From: Fremontodendron californicum
Taxonomy: Eukaryota > Streptophyta > Magnoliopsida > Malvales > Malvaceae
Direction: 5' to 3'
DNA: 64,000 nt
Assembly: GCA_030761205.1 (NCBI GenBank)
Contig: JAULJL010000004.1
Location: 24,153,172 to 24,217,171 of the forward strand
The notes under the pieces were generated by a model. It made no database searches. It was not told the origin of the DNA and was given only the letters and a program-made list of their open reading frames with translations. Shown piece by piece: positions 38,015-49,710 of this stretch (positions are counted from its first letter, which is position 1; every line of letters starts with the position of its first letter). The position numbers were made by a program, and so were the translations under genes.

Positions 38015-38019
38015 CATAT
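38015..38019 (+). repeat. Target site duplication of element A, left
   Basis: CATAT directly before the TG of A's 5' LTR; the same five bases follow the 3' LTR at 61947-61951. Removing A and one copy rebuilds an uninterrupted LTR of B that matches LTR A around 41910. Confidence 0.85.
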
Positions 38020-38644
38020 TGTAGACACCTAATTTTGTCTGAGCCACTAAACATGTATGTTTTCTTCCTATATTGATGTTTCCGAGTGTAAAAAGACTTT
38101 TTTCATCCTGCAGGTGGTACTCCGAGACTTAGTTTAAGAGGGCGAGCATAAAAAGTCAAACTTGAAAAAAGTCAACCCCGAAAAAGTCAACCCCAGAAAA
38201 TCCACTACTGAAAAAGTCAACCCACTTTCAAAATCAAGATTTTAAGTTCAATTGAAAAATGGAAAAAGAATTTTGATAATCTGAGGTCTACATTGAAAGA
38301 TATGGAGTTCGAAAGTTGGGATTTGGAGATTTAGTAGAAAGGAAACCCTAATCCGAGAAATTTGGGGAAAAGTGCTTAAACGATCAATTTGGTCAAAATT
38401 GAAGGTTCCAAATGAAAGATAAGCACTGACTACGGGTAATGGAGAAGTCACTTGCACGAAAAACCGAAAGAAAAGTCAATCCGGGAGAAAATTGAGAATT
38501 AAGGTTTTTAATGGATTTCGGTGAAATCGGGAAGAATCACAGAAATGGCCCGACTTGGTAAGACCAAAGCCCCCAATGGATGAAGAATGATTAAAAAGGA
38601 TAGCCTAAGGCTCAGATTGAAGAAAATCTGAAAAACGGACTTGT

Positions 38645-39235
38645 TTTTAGCAAAACCGGGCTTCGGAGGCAAAAGAGCAAAATTGGAAAATTTGGGAAAA
38701 ATAGCAAATGAGCTCCAAATCTTTTGAAATTTTGAAAATCTCATTTTTAAATTATTTGGAAGAGATTGGCAAAAGAAAATCTTGATTCGGAGTTCGTTTG
38801 CAAAATGGCCGAATCCCGGGCTTCTAATGCAGTAATTCAAAAAGGAAAATCCTGAAAAAATAGCAAATGAGCTCCAAATCTTTTGAAATTTTGTAAATAT
38901 CATTTTTAAATTATTTGGAAGAGATTGGCGAAAGAAAATCTTGATTCGGAGTTCGTTTGCAAAACGGCCAAATCCCGGGCCTCCCATGCAATAATTCAAG
39001 AAGATAAATCCCGAAAAAATAGAAAATGAGCTCCAAAATTTCTGAAATTTTGCAAATCTCATTTTTAAATTATTTGGAAGATATTGGCGAAAGAAAATAT
39101 TGATTCGGAGTTCGTTTGCAAAATGGCCAAATCCCGGGCCTCCTATGCAGTAATTCAAACCGATAAATCCCGAAACAATACCAAATGAGCTCCAAAAATT
39201 ATGAAAACTTCTAGAAATCAATATTTTATTATTTT
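38645..39235. repeat. 159-bp tandem repeats in LTR A
   Basis: tttgcaaaatggcc and variants at about 38798, 38957 and 39116, a constant 159-bp step. 159 is divisible by three, so a 237-codon frame stays open on the minus strand with a 53-residue period. The same repeat occurs in the 3' LTR (57300-57760) and in LTR B. Confidence 0.85.
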
Positions 39236-41689
39236 GGAAGTATTAAAAAAATAAAAATTGAATTTGGAGTCCGTTTGATATTTATTTGCATCCGGGGGGC
39301 AAAACGGTCATTTCACCCAAGCAACCGAAAAGGGCCTCTTTCGGCCTTTCAAAAAATCAGAGTTGGGCTGGAAAAGAGAAGTGCTGGCCTGCCCAAGCCC
39401 AAAGGAAGGAGGAAGCTTCTGATTTTTCAATCAAATGGCTAAAAATCAAGAGTTAGTTAGAGATTCTCTTTGATCAAGCCATGGTGATTAAGCCACATAG
39501 GCCAAGAGAGATGTCAACATTATTCTTTAACAGCTGTAATTTGAGAGAGCTGATATGCTAATCTAAAGGTGGTAATTTCATGATTTTTTCACCTTGAATT
39601 ATTAGCCATTTGATGGAAAATTGGTTACAAGAAAATGACAACATCTTGGAGCATAATAAGTCCCATTCGGCCAGCTCGTAGAGAGAGGCAGAATATTCAT
39701 TTTTCATTTTCATTTTGGCTGAGTTTTTGAGTTTTTACTTGTTTTTTCTCTCCTTGGTTGAAAGCAAAAAAGAAAAGTTTAGAAAAGAAAGGAAAGTTTG
39801 AAGAGAAAAGTTTGAAATATTAGCTTCTTGAGGTTGCTCTTGAGCACCAACTCTTGCACTTTCTTGATTTTCGATTCTTGTTTTTGCTATTTTGATTATT
39901 ATTTGGTGAGTTTATATTTTAAATAAATGTTTTTCATTGTTCTTCTTAAGTTCTTCCATCATCTCTTTCTTAAGTATATTTTTTACATTTTATTTTTACA
40001 ATAAACTCACCATGGCCAAATGGCCTACAATATTTATTTAAGTTGCTGTTTTGGGTTCATTTTACCATATTGTTTATGTTATTTTCTTTGATTTTGTTGT
40101 TTATGGTTGTTGGAGCTTGAGGCCATTTGGCTACTCCATGTGTTTTGCATTGTGTGTTGCATTTTTTGCCATGTTGGTTGGTAGGTTTTTGCATTTACAT
40201 GCCATTTGATTTAGTTTTGCATGTTAGTATACCAAGTGTTTGTGAAAATGCCACGTTTGCTAGTTACGTTATGCTATTCGACCCTCTAGGAATTTTTGCA
40301 TTTTATGTGCATTCTTGCCATGTTAGTTGATAGGTTAGCATTTGCATGATATTTGGTTGAATTTTTGGTTTAAGCATGCTTTGTGTTTGTGAAAATGCCA
40401 TATATATTTTAGTTATTAAGTTAGGTTTGTTTGCCATGCATGTTCATGCATTTTAGGTCTAGGTTGCATTAAATGCCATGCAAGTTCATTTAGGTCTAGG
40501 TCACTTTATGAATGCCATGCATTTTTTCATGACATTTAGGTTTAAATCCATGCATTTCATGCATAATTTTTGCTGTATTGTTTCATGCATTTCATGTTCA
40601 TGCCACTTCAATATTGACTTGAGTCAATTAATGGTTCAAAGTCATGCTCTCTTGAGCACACTTGTGGAAAATTAAGTTTGTCAAGTTGATTATTCTACCT
40701 TTGTGGTTTTTTTTACTTAGCCAATTTTTATCTAACTTTCAAAAAGTCCTAGCTACTGTTTGTAAGTCATTTTAGGAGTTTCAAATATTTTTACTTTGGT
40801 TTTTAAATGATTTTATCAAAGGAAAAAATGTGTTTTGGCAAAGCAGTTTTTTTTTTCACCCAAAACTCGTACATCTCTGATTTTTCTGGGAATTCATCTT
40901 TAATCAGAAAATTAAGCTGATTTTTTTTTCGTGTAGTTTTACATTACTTGAGTCTCCAGTATTTTTTTCAGAATTTTTCGAATTTTTAAAAATAGGATAA
41001 AAAATCGTGGCTTAAAACTGGACAATGGAGTCAGAATTGAATTTAAAGAAAAATCGTTTTTTATTTTGGTTAAGTTACTTAGAGTGGGCTGATTAGGAGG
41101 GTTAGCTACTGACTTAGGGTAGTTTCTAAGCCTTTTTTAACTCTAAAAATGGTTTTTCAAGTCTCGGGTTAAGGGTAGTCAAGTTCGGATTTTTAAACTT
41201 AGGAAATTAGAGCCATTTAAAAAAAAATTTAGCCCAGTTTTTATTTTTAATTCAAACTTTTTAAAATTGTCTTCAAACAATCACAAAGTATTTTGGTTTT
41301 AGAATATTTGATTTGACATATTTTCCTAAGGTAGCCGGATATCTTTTTTAGATATACGGATTTCCTTAATTAAAGGAAAAAATACATTTCATGCATTGCA
41401 TTTTCCATATTCTTGCATTTTATATAATATGTGATTCTTCATATAATAATTTCTATGATATTGTTATGATTTTGAATTATGTTATATTGTTCATTATATG
41501 ATTTGGAATATTTCATGATATCCTATGCTTTTTATTTAGTTATTTTTTTTTTGGTCATATTATTTAGCATATACAATGTTCATGCATTATTTTTTTCATT
41601 TTTATTTTCATGCATATTATATGATAGCATTATTTCATATTCCATCTCATTTAATTTATATGCCATATCATTCATGTTTGCCATGTCAT

Positions 41690-41930
41690 TTAAATTATTT
41701 CATTTCATATAGAATATGTTATGTTACTTAGGTTATTTTATTTCATTTAAAAAATATCATGTTACTTAGGTTATTTCATTTCATATAGAATATGTTATGT
41801 TACTTAGGTTATTTTATTTGATTTAGAAAATATCATGTTACTTAGGTTATTTCATTTCATATAGAATATGTTATGTTACTTAGGTTATTTTATTTCATTT
41901 AGAATATATCATATGACTTAGGATATTGCA
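41690..41930 (+). repeat. 76-bp (2 x 38) tandem repeat in 5' LTR A
   Basis: Units of catatagaatatgttatg-ttacttagg alternate with catttagaaaatatcatg-ttacttagg. The 3' LTR has the same array with copies at 60795, 60871 and 60947. Confidence 0.8.
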
Positions 41931-42841
41931 TCTCATATAGAATATACTATGTTATCTAGGTCATTTCATTTTATTTATAATATGTCATATAACTTAGGAT
42001 ATTTTATTTCATTTAGAATAAGCTAAGGATATTTCATTTCATTTTAGGATATGCTAAGGCATTTACATTATATCATATCATTTAGGAAGCATTATATTAT
42101 TTAGATTTTGCTATGTCATTTTATTTATGTCATGCATATACATATTCATATCTTTTAAAATGTTTTCAAAAGGATAACGATTTTTTCAATAAAAAAATAA
42201 AGATATTCCCGAGTTAAAATAATTCATGAGTTCTCTACCGGGTTTGCTGGAGGGAATATCATCAATTATCATTAATAAAGGAATATCTTTCTTTCAAAAA
42301 AAAAGAGAATGATTCGAAAAGTTTTCCAAAACTAATAAAAATTTCTATATTTTGCCACGTTTGTTGGGGAATATAGGAAAATTTTGAATTTATAAATTCC
42401 GAATCATTTTCAATTAAAAATGAAATTATTTTTCTTTAAATTGGGAATTAACTTGAAATACTAAATTTAAAACCAACTTTTTACCGAGATTTGAGATAAC
42501 ACACGATTAATAAGGTACCGTTTTATAATCCTTCCCCGCACGTAACCGAGTCCCGAACCCGTTTCTTTGGTTTCTCTGGTTTAAAACGCAGACTTGAAAT
42601 TGGTTTTAAAAATGTTTTAATTAATTTTTAAAATATTTTTATAAAACCAATTTTAATAGGTGGCCGATCACACCTAGCTAAAAAAGATTGGTGGCGACTC
42701 AATGTCTTTTTTAAGGTCATTTTCAAAACCTTCATTTTTCTAGAGGAATTAAGACGACTTTTCCTCGGTTTTTTTAATGCCACGCTTAACGAATAGTAAA
42801 GTCTTGCGATGAGACTCGTTATTTTTTAGGTTGCGACAGCT

Positions 42842-42858
42842 TGGCGACTCCACTGGGG
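42842..42858 (+). other. Primer binding site of element A (tRNA-Arg type)
   Basis: TGGCGACTCCACTGGGG, three bases after the LTR end, identical in its first 16 bases to the sites of E and B. Confidence 0.85.
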
Positions 42859-43809
42859 ACTTTTTAGAGAGTCAGGCCTAGAATTATTTGTGTGTTATCT
42901 AATTCTCGGTTTGGTTAGTTTAATTGGTATTTAATTTTAATTCCTATATTTTTTTTTTTTAAATAAAAGAGAATTTTGAAAAAAAAAAAAAAATTGTTTT
43001 AATATGTCCATATTCATGTGCATTCATATTATTATTTGTTCTCTGGTTATTTTGTTGCGTATATTTATATGTTTGTTTAACTGATGCTTTACATTGTTTG
43101 ATTTTAGTGGGGTATTTAGAGTAAGGGTTGTAGAATAGGTGGTGACAGGTTTGTTTTGTTCCTCCGCACACACTGTATTTGCATTTGCATAACATGAATC
43201 CTCTACCCGAGTTCCGTCCTTTTAAGTGGAAGTAAAGTAACTAAGCCTTCGTGATTGATCCTCCGTATGGGCTAGTGAAACACTTCCGGAGTATAAAGTA
43301 CCTAATGCCTTCGTGATAATCCTCCATACGGGCATAGGAAAATATACTCTAACGAATTGAACCCGCTTTTATCGAGGTGCCTTACTAGCCTTCACCGGCG
43401 ATAGTGAGGAACAATTCGGGGCCTTAGAACCAATTCACCTTCATATAGTGAACCTAGGCGAAGCCATGCCGGATTTCTGTTAGATACCCGAAGTTTAAGA
43501 ACACATGGAGGAAGATTTCCAACCTTTTACCATCTTTCTATATGTTAGATACAAACTGGGTGCTGATGAGCGAACATCATACCACTCGTATTTTCTTGTT
43601 ATTATTTTGTCCCAGCGTCGTAATACCGAAGCTCTGTTTAAATTTTCGGGACATTTTTTAAAGCATGTTGTTATTTATGTTATATTTGTGAATTCATTTC
43701 CTTACTAATTTATTTCTTTCTGTTTTCTTTTCTTTGACATGCATCACAGACATCATCATACACTTGAAGTTTATTGGCCTCGGGATAGCCATCAACCCAA
43801 AAGACTTTC
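42859..43809 (+). other. Untranslated leader of element A
   Basis: About 950 bp with no gene. Contains T- and A-runs (42950-42995), and a 62-bp direct repeat with units starting gccttcgtgat at 43245 and 43307. A stem gagtata (43289-43295) / tatactc (43343-43349) encloses the second unit. The same layout is present in E and B. Confidence 0.7.
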
Positions 43810-45562
43810 ATGGAGTGTCAAGTTATTTCAATGATAGAAGATCATGCAGTAGTCAGGGCACGGTCGGAAAAAGATCAGAGGGAGGATGGTGATTGCCTCA
43901 AGAAAGATTATGTGTCAGCATTGCCGGATAGGGTCATAGTGGATCTTAGACAGAATAATCTCCGTGGGTTAGCCGAGATTTGGAATCAGTGGAATGTATC
44001 AGAGAAAGAAGCCTTCACTCAGAAATATGGAGACATAGCACTCTTAATTCCGATTCAGGTCAATAGTGGGTTGATTCAGGCTATGGTACAGTTTTGGAAT
44101 CCTGCTTATAGATGTTTCACTTTTAACAAGGAGGATATGACACCACTGATCGAAGAATATTCGACACTGTTACGTATTGAATGTCCTAATCCTGATCGGG
44201 TATATTTGAAGGAAATAAAACCTTCAGGTCTTAAGAAGAAAGTGGCTAGGATCACGGGAATGGATACAACATGGGTTGAGAGTCATGTGGACAAAAAGCA
44301 GAAAAATGGGTGCATTCTGTGGGAAACTCTCCGACAGTTGATATTGGGTTGTTCCGACAAAGCAAAAGCCAGGGACATCTTCGCTCTAGCCATCTACGGG
44401 TTAATCATATTCCCGAAGATATTGGGTCATGTGGATATAGCCGTTTTTGATTTCTTTGAAAAGTTGGAACAAAAGATCAACCCATCTCCGGCCATCATAG
44501 CTGAAACTATCCGATCCTTGAATTTTTGTAAAAGGGCCGGACAAGGGAGAATCAAGGGGTGTGTACAACTCTTTTCTATTTGGATTCAAAGTCATTTTTG
44601 GAAGATAGAAAATGTTTCGTTCAAACCGTACATGAAGACTTTAGTTCCGATTAGGGAATTCCTTCAAAATGATTGGCCTAAGGATGAGAATGAAGACAAA
44701 GTGGGTCAACATGTTCCGGAATCTAAAAGGGGAGATGGTGACTTGGAGAGCTCCATGGATGGTTCCTATGCTGATTATGTACAAATGTGGGGACAACCCG
44801 AGAGTTCCACTGCTCGAAATTTGGGGGTCTGTGAGTTATGCTTCTTTGTTGGTGCAAAGACAGGTTGAATCCCGACAATTCACACCCATGAATCATAATC
44901 TAGGATCCTCAAAGTTCACTTATGAGGAAGACGGATATTCCGGAAAAGTGCGGGCAACGATTGAAGCATGGAAGAAAACTCACCGGATAAAAATGGCCAG
45001 ATATGCCGACACCGTCACACCTGATTATCTGGTATGGAAGGAATTAAGGGTTAATGATAGACTATTGACATCAGATGAGGAGGAGGTCCAGTTCATGAAT
45101 CCGTCACCGAGGGAAATGCCATCAGAGTTAGAAATTGCAAGAGCGGAATTTGAAAAAGAAAAGGCCCGGATGAGCAAGGAAATTGCCCGACTGCAAGAAG
45201 AGCTTGAGGACATGAAAGATAGGGAATCAGCTCGGGAAAAAGAGAAGGAACAGATTAAGAGAGAAAGAGACACCGTTAAGGGCGACCTTCGGGAATTACA
45301 TTTGGAGAACAAGAGGTATCGCTTTGAGCTCAGATTTGAGGGGACTCTCAAAACTTCTGGAGAGTGGGAACATGAGGTCAAAAACCTCAAGAAGGAGAAT
45401 AACTACTGGAAGGAGAAAGCAAAACACGAGATAGCCCGAGCAAATCAATTGGAGAAACAAGCTAAGGAAAGCTTACACGACGATGCTTCTGCTGACACGT
45501 CAAAGGGTCGTGAACAAGTAGGGATCAGATGGAAGAGCAAGGCAATCAAAAGAGGACAGTGA
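43810..45562 (+). pseudogene. Element A ORF1, DUF7745-like domain plus coiled coil, one frameshift
   Basis: About 584 codons from the ATG at 43810 to TGA at 45560-45562, with one frame change near 44700. The first 330 residues are the DUF7745-type domain known from ORF1 of Ogre elements and from cotton and other dicot proteins; I see its usual phrases VQFWNPAYRCFTFNKED, LLRIECPNPDRVY, IIAETIRSLNFCKR, WIQSHFWKIE and, in the second frame, VTWRAPWMVPM. The last 170 residues are a highly charged coiled coil (many Glu, Lys, Arg; EIARLQEELEDMKDRE). The role is not known; interaction with Gag or RNA is a guess. It is followed by an ATTC-rich spacer and then gag. Confidence 0.85.
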
Positions 45563-45990
45563 AGAAGGTCCAGAATCCGAGGGAATTACCAGTGTTTTGT
45601 AATAGATTTTAGGAGAGATAGGTTATTGTGTTGTCTAAAGCAGGGATCTTTTCTTTAATGTATTTAGTTCCAGGAAATCAATGAAAGATCTCGGGGCCAA
45701 TACTTTAAATGCATTCATTATTCACTAATTCTTTCTTTTATATTTTATTTGTTCATAATCATTCATTCATTTATTCTTTATAAATTGTTCATACACTTAG
45801 TCATTTATTGGTCCATTCATTTATTCATTATATGTTCATACACTTAGTCATTTACTTAGTTGTTCATTCATTAACACTGATTCATTCATACTGATTCATT
45901 CATTTATTCATTTTTTTTAAATAAAATAAGAAATGTTCAATAATTTCTAATCCATGGTTTTCAAAAAATAAAGGTACATTTGGTTGCACT
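45563..45990 (+). other. ATTC-rich spacer between ORF1 and gag (A)
   Basis: No conserved frame. 45720-45930 is a degenerate run of attcatt and tcatacacttagtcattt units. Coding similarity with E resumes at 45991. It could be an intron joining ORF1 to gag or a plain intercistronic spacer. Confidence 0.6.
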
Positions 45991-47813
45991 CAGAAAGAAC
46001 CAGATTTTCAACACTCTTACAATACTCGGTCTCGAACAAAAGCCATGGGAAATGATCAGCTGGCCAGAATTGAGAGAATGGAAAGAATCCAAAAAGAACT
46101 ACAAGAACAGTTGACTAAGTCTCAAGAGGAGACATGAGAACAGATGACAAAGCTCATGGAGATGATGAGCAATATGATGAAGCAGAAGTGGCCCGGAGAG
46201 AATTCAATTGCTGAAATGGGGGCAGTAAATCTGGAGGATAGACTAGAAGTGGTACAGAGAAATGGCCAGACATCCCAACCTATGGGAAATAAAATCCCAA
46301 CTGGGCAGCATCCTACATCTACATCCAGCCGGCGACCGAAGCACAGAATTTCGATCCAAAAAGGGGTAACATCGGAGTTGATCCAATTGAAGTTGAGGTT
46401 CCAGACTTCGAAGAAATGGCAGAGAAGGAAAGGGCCAATATGACTGAACTAAAGAGGGTCGAAACTGCTGAATCTAAGAAGAAATATCAGTTGTTGGAAG
46501 AAAGGCTAAGAGCAGTGGAAGGAGCAGAGTTGTTTGGCAGTCTAGATGCCAAAGAGATGAGCCTGGTACATGATCTAATAATTCCACCGAAGTTCAAAGT
46601 ACCAGACTTTGAAAAGTATAATGGGACCACCAACCCATTAGCTCATCTGACTATGTACTGTAGAAGGATGACAGGGCATGAGGATAATGAAAAATTGCTT
46701 ATTCATTGCTTCCAGGACAGCTTAACAGGGTCAGCCACCCAATGGTACAACCAACTCAGTCGTACCAAGATTCGTTCATGGACGGAATTGGCCAGGGCTT
46801 TTATGGAATACTATAAGCACGTTTCTGACATGGTACCGGATAGGCTGTCATTACAGAACATGGAAAAGAGGTCCAATGAGACCTTCAAGGAGTATTCACA
46901 AAGGTGGAGGGATCTGGCCACACAAGTGCAACCCCCTTTAACCAACAAAGAAACCACGGTGCTTTTCATCAACACATTGAAAGCACCTTATTATGACAGA
47001 TTGGTGGGAAACGCTACCAAAGATTTTGCGGATATGGTAATATCTGGAGAAATGATTGAGTCAGCCATTAAGAGTGGAAAGATAGAAGGGGGTGAGTCTG
47101 CTACCCCAAAGAGAGCTTTTCCTACAAAGAAAAAGGAGGAAACCCATGTAGTAAGCTTCAACCAATACCCTTATACACCTCCTACACCATACACACCACC
47201 GAGGCCTTATACCTCTACCACACCTTATGCACCTCCAACACCTTACACACCATACCCAGGGTATAATCCTTATTACCCTAATATCAACCACCTTACCCAA
47301 AACCCGCTCCCCTACACCAATATACCACAACAGCCATTCCTAACTAGCATATCCCCTCAAATCACCCTTCCTAGAAATGCTGTTCCAAATACACAAGGGC
47401 TTGCGCGTAATGACCAACGTTCACCAAGGAATGATCAAAAAGCCCAATTTGATCTGATTCCCACTACCTACGATGATCTATATCCAAAACTGTTGCAGGG
47501 TCAACTTGTTGCACCCGTATACCTAAAACCTTTGACACCTCCATATCCAAGATGGTACAATGCAAACACCAACTGTGCATACCATGCAGGAATCCAAGGA
47601 CATTCAATTGAAGATTGCCTGGCCTTCAAAAAGAAAGTCCAAAGCCTGATTAATGCTGGGGCTGTGAAGTTTGGATCAAAAAATGGGTCGAACGTAGCTG
47701 GAAATCCATTGCCCAATCATGCTGGGAATCAGGTGAATGCAATATTAACCGGAGGGGACAGAATATTAAAAAGGGATATTGGAGAGGTTAAGACTCCGAT
47801 GATGACAATATAG
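45991..47813 (+). pseudogene. Element A gag, broken
   Basis: Particle protein. Conserved reading starts at 45991, upstream of the first ATG at 46045. Order: N-terminal coiled coil (RMERIQKELQEQL), a variable part to 46440, the Gag core at about 46600-47030 (LLIHCFQDSLTGSATQWYNQL, VQPPLTNKETTVLFINTL), a Pro/Tyr/Thr-rich linker of PYTPP-like units at 47160-47260, and a CAYHAGIQGHSIEDC zinc-finger-like segment at about 47575-47620. Breaks are a TGA at 46135-46137, a frame change near 46300 and a TAG at 47811-47813. From 46416 on, 466 codons are open. Confidence 0.9.
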
Positions 47814-49710
47814 GCTGAAATGGTCAAAGCAGGATTGGTGGAAGGTGCGGAAGGTCTGAAAATGGTTGCAAGAAGGGTGCATAATTGGTGCCCGTTCCAT
47901 AAAGTTGAAGGCCATGATATACAGAACTGCGGGGACTTTCAGGTTAAAGTCCAAAAGATGATGGATAGTGGGGTAGCCCAGTTCTATGAGGAGATAGAAG
48001 GGGAAATAGAAGTCATTGAAAATACAGGTGGTTATGGGATAGGAAGGCCCCTAATCATCTACTATGATGAACCAGAGGAAAAAGTTAGGCCAGCCATGGA
48101 AGAAAATGCGTCCAAATTAATCATTGATTTACCTGTTTCCTTTCCATACAAGGAAAACAAGGCTACACCATGGAAATATGACTGCAGCATGGTTATGCCC
48201 GGGTCTTCAGGCCAGCATGATATTACAGGTGTGGGGCATTTAACCCGAAGCGGGAGGTGTTATGCTCCGGAGGCCGTTGAACAAGGGGTAGCAGGGAAAG
48301 ACAGAGGAATTGATAAAGGGAAGAAGGTCATCGAGCCAATCCATATTGAGATGGATTTGCCAGAGGAAACAGAGAGGGGATCAGCCCCGGTTAACAGAAT
48401 CAAACAGCCAGTATGTGAGAAAGAAGCTTGTGAGTTCTTGAAATTTATAAAGCATAGTGAATATAGCGTGGTTGAACAACTACAACGTCAACCAGCTAGG
48501 ATCTCAATCTTGTCCTTGGTTTTAAATTCAGAACCACACATAAATGCTTTATTAAGAGTATTAAATCAAGCATATGTGGCCAATAATATATTAGTGGAAA
48601 AGCTGGATAGGTTGGTGGGAAACATCGCAGCTGATGACTACATATTTTTTAGCTATGAAGAAATACCGCCCAATGGTATTGGATCAACAAAAGCTCTCCA
48701 TATAACCACCACTTGTAAGGGGCACATATTACCGAGGGTCCTTTTGGATAATGGTTCTTCACTAAATGTGATGCCTTTAGCAACCTTATCCAAGTTACCA
48801 GTGGATTTATCCTATATGATACCAAGTTGCACGGTGGTTTGAGCTTTTGACGGAACAAGGAGGGAGGTTATGGGAACCATTAAAGTTCCTCTGGAAATAG
48901 GCCCGTGCACATATACAGTGAATTTCCAGGTTATGGATATCAATCCATCTTATAACTGCTTGTTGGGAAGACCATGGATACATTCAGCTGGGGCTGTACC
49001 CTCGTCTCTTCACCAGAAACTAAAATTTGTGATGGAGGGCCGGTTGATCACAGTATCAGGGGAGGAAGACATAATAGCCTCCGCATCCACTGAATCTCCT
49101 TATGTGGAGCCGAATGAAGAGGCCATGGAGTGTTCTTTCTGGTCTTTGGAATTTGTAAATGCAGTTTTTGTCGCTGAAGGACAGAAAATTCCAAAACCGA
49201 AGCTGTCCAAGAACACAAGGCTGGGGGTAAGAACCACCATAGGAAAAGGCTTCTGGACTGGAAAGGGTCTCGGGAAATATCTCCAGAGGATGGCTCTAGC
49301 CATAGAAGTAAAAGGAAAGAAGGACTGATTTGGCCTAGGAATCTTTCAAAGGCCCATGAGAAAAGAAGACAAGTTGAAAAGAACCGACAAAGGAGGATGG
49401 CCCGTCTTACGGGTATGGATATTGAGTGAGAGCCTATGACATTCCCACCTATCCTTCACAGCTTCCGCTCAGCCGGTTCTCTGTTCGAAGAAAAGAATTC
49501 TGATGATGTGCTTGTAATGATAGAGAATGCCTTCAAGAGATTCTAGGTGAATAGTGATGAGCAGATGTATGATGTGGAGATCTGCACGACCGAGAAAGAC
49601 AGGATTGAAAGAGAGAGTACTAGTTGGATGGTGCGACCTTGTCCACCAGGATATAGACTAACCAACTGGAGTGCGACTGAGTTGCCCATAGTCTTTAAGT
49701 CTATTCCAAA
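47814..49710 (+). pseudogene. Element A protease and G-patch region, broken
   Basis: Continues gag in the same frame. 47820-48842 holds a second zinc-finger-like segment (CPFHKVEGHDIQNC) and the retropepsin active site LLDNGSSLN at about 48735-48765. 48870-49328 has the rest of the protease (LLGRPWIHSAG) and a G-patch-like run TRLGVRTTIGKGFWTGKGLG (about 49220-49275), which in other proteins binds RNA or helicases. Breaks: TGA at 48840-48842, 49326-49328 and 49427-49429, plus a one-base shift near 49343. The last is the stop shared with E. The frame ends at the intron donor at 49710. Confidence 0.85.

Larger units (their letters stand above)
33759..38019 (+). mobile_element. 5' LTR of element B, first part
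   Basis: Starts TGCAGACACCTAATTTTGTCC and follows the family order. It breaks at 38019 because element A inserted there; the rest is 61947-62896. Without A the LTR is about 5.2 kb. It contains 159-bp repeats near 34440-34930, a degenerate promoter region near 35590, and 87-bp repeats at 36163-36460. No gene. Confidence 0.9.
38020..42838 (+). repeat. 5' LTR of element A, 4819 bp
   Basis: TGTAGACACC start, TTGCGACA end. Compared with the 3' LTR it lacks about 165 bp near 39205, about 330 bp near 40100 and about 20 bp near 42526. It contains CATTTAG-type repeats at 41700-42050 and the conserved end block. The long minus-strand open frame 38508-39221 lies over the 159-bp repeats and is not regarded as a gene. 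Confidence 0.9.

Noticed and set aside
38508..39221. 237-codon minus-strand gene in LTR A
   Set aside because: It follows the 159-bp repeat, is broken in B and absent in E, and has no known domain. Kept only as a repeat and a low-interest finding.
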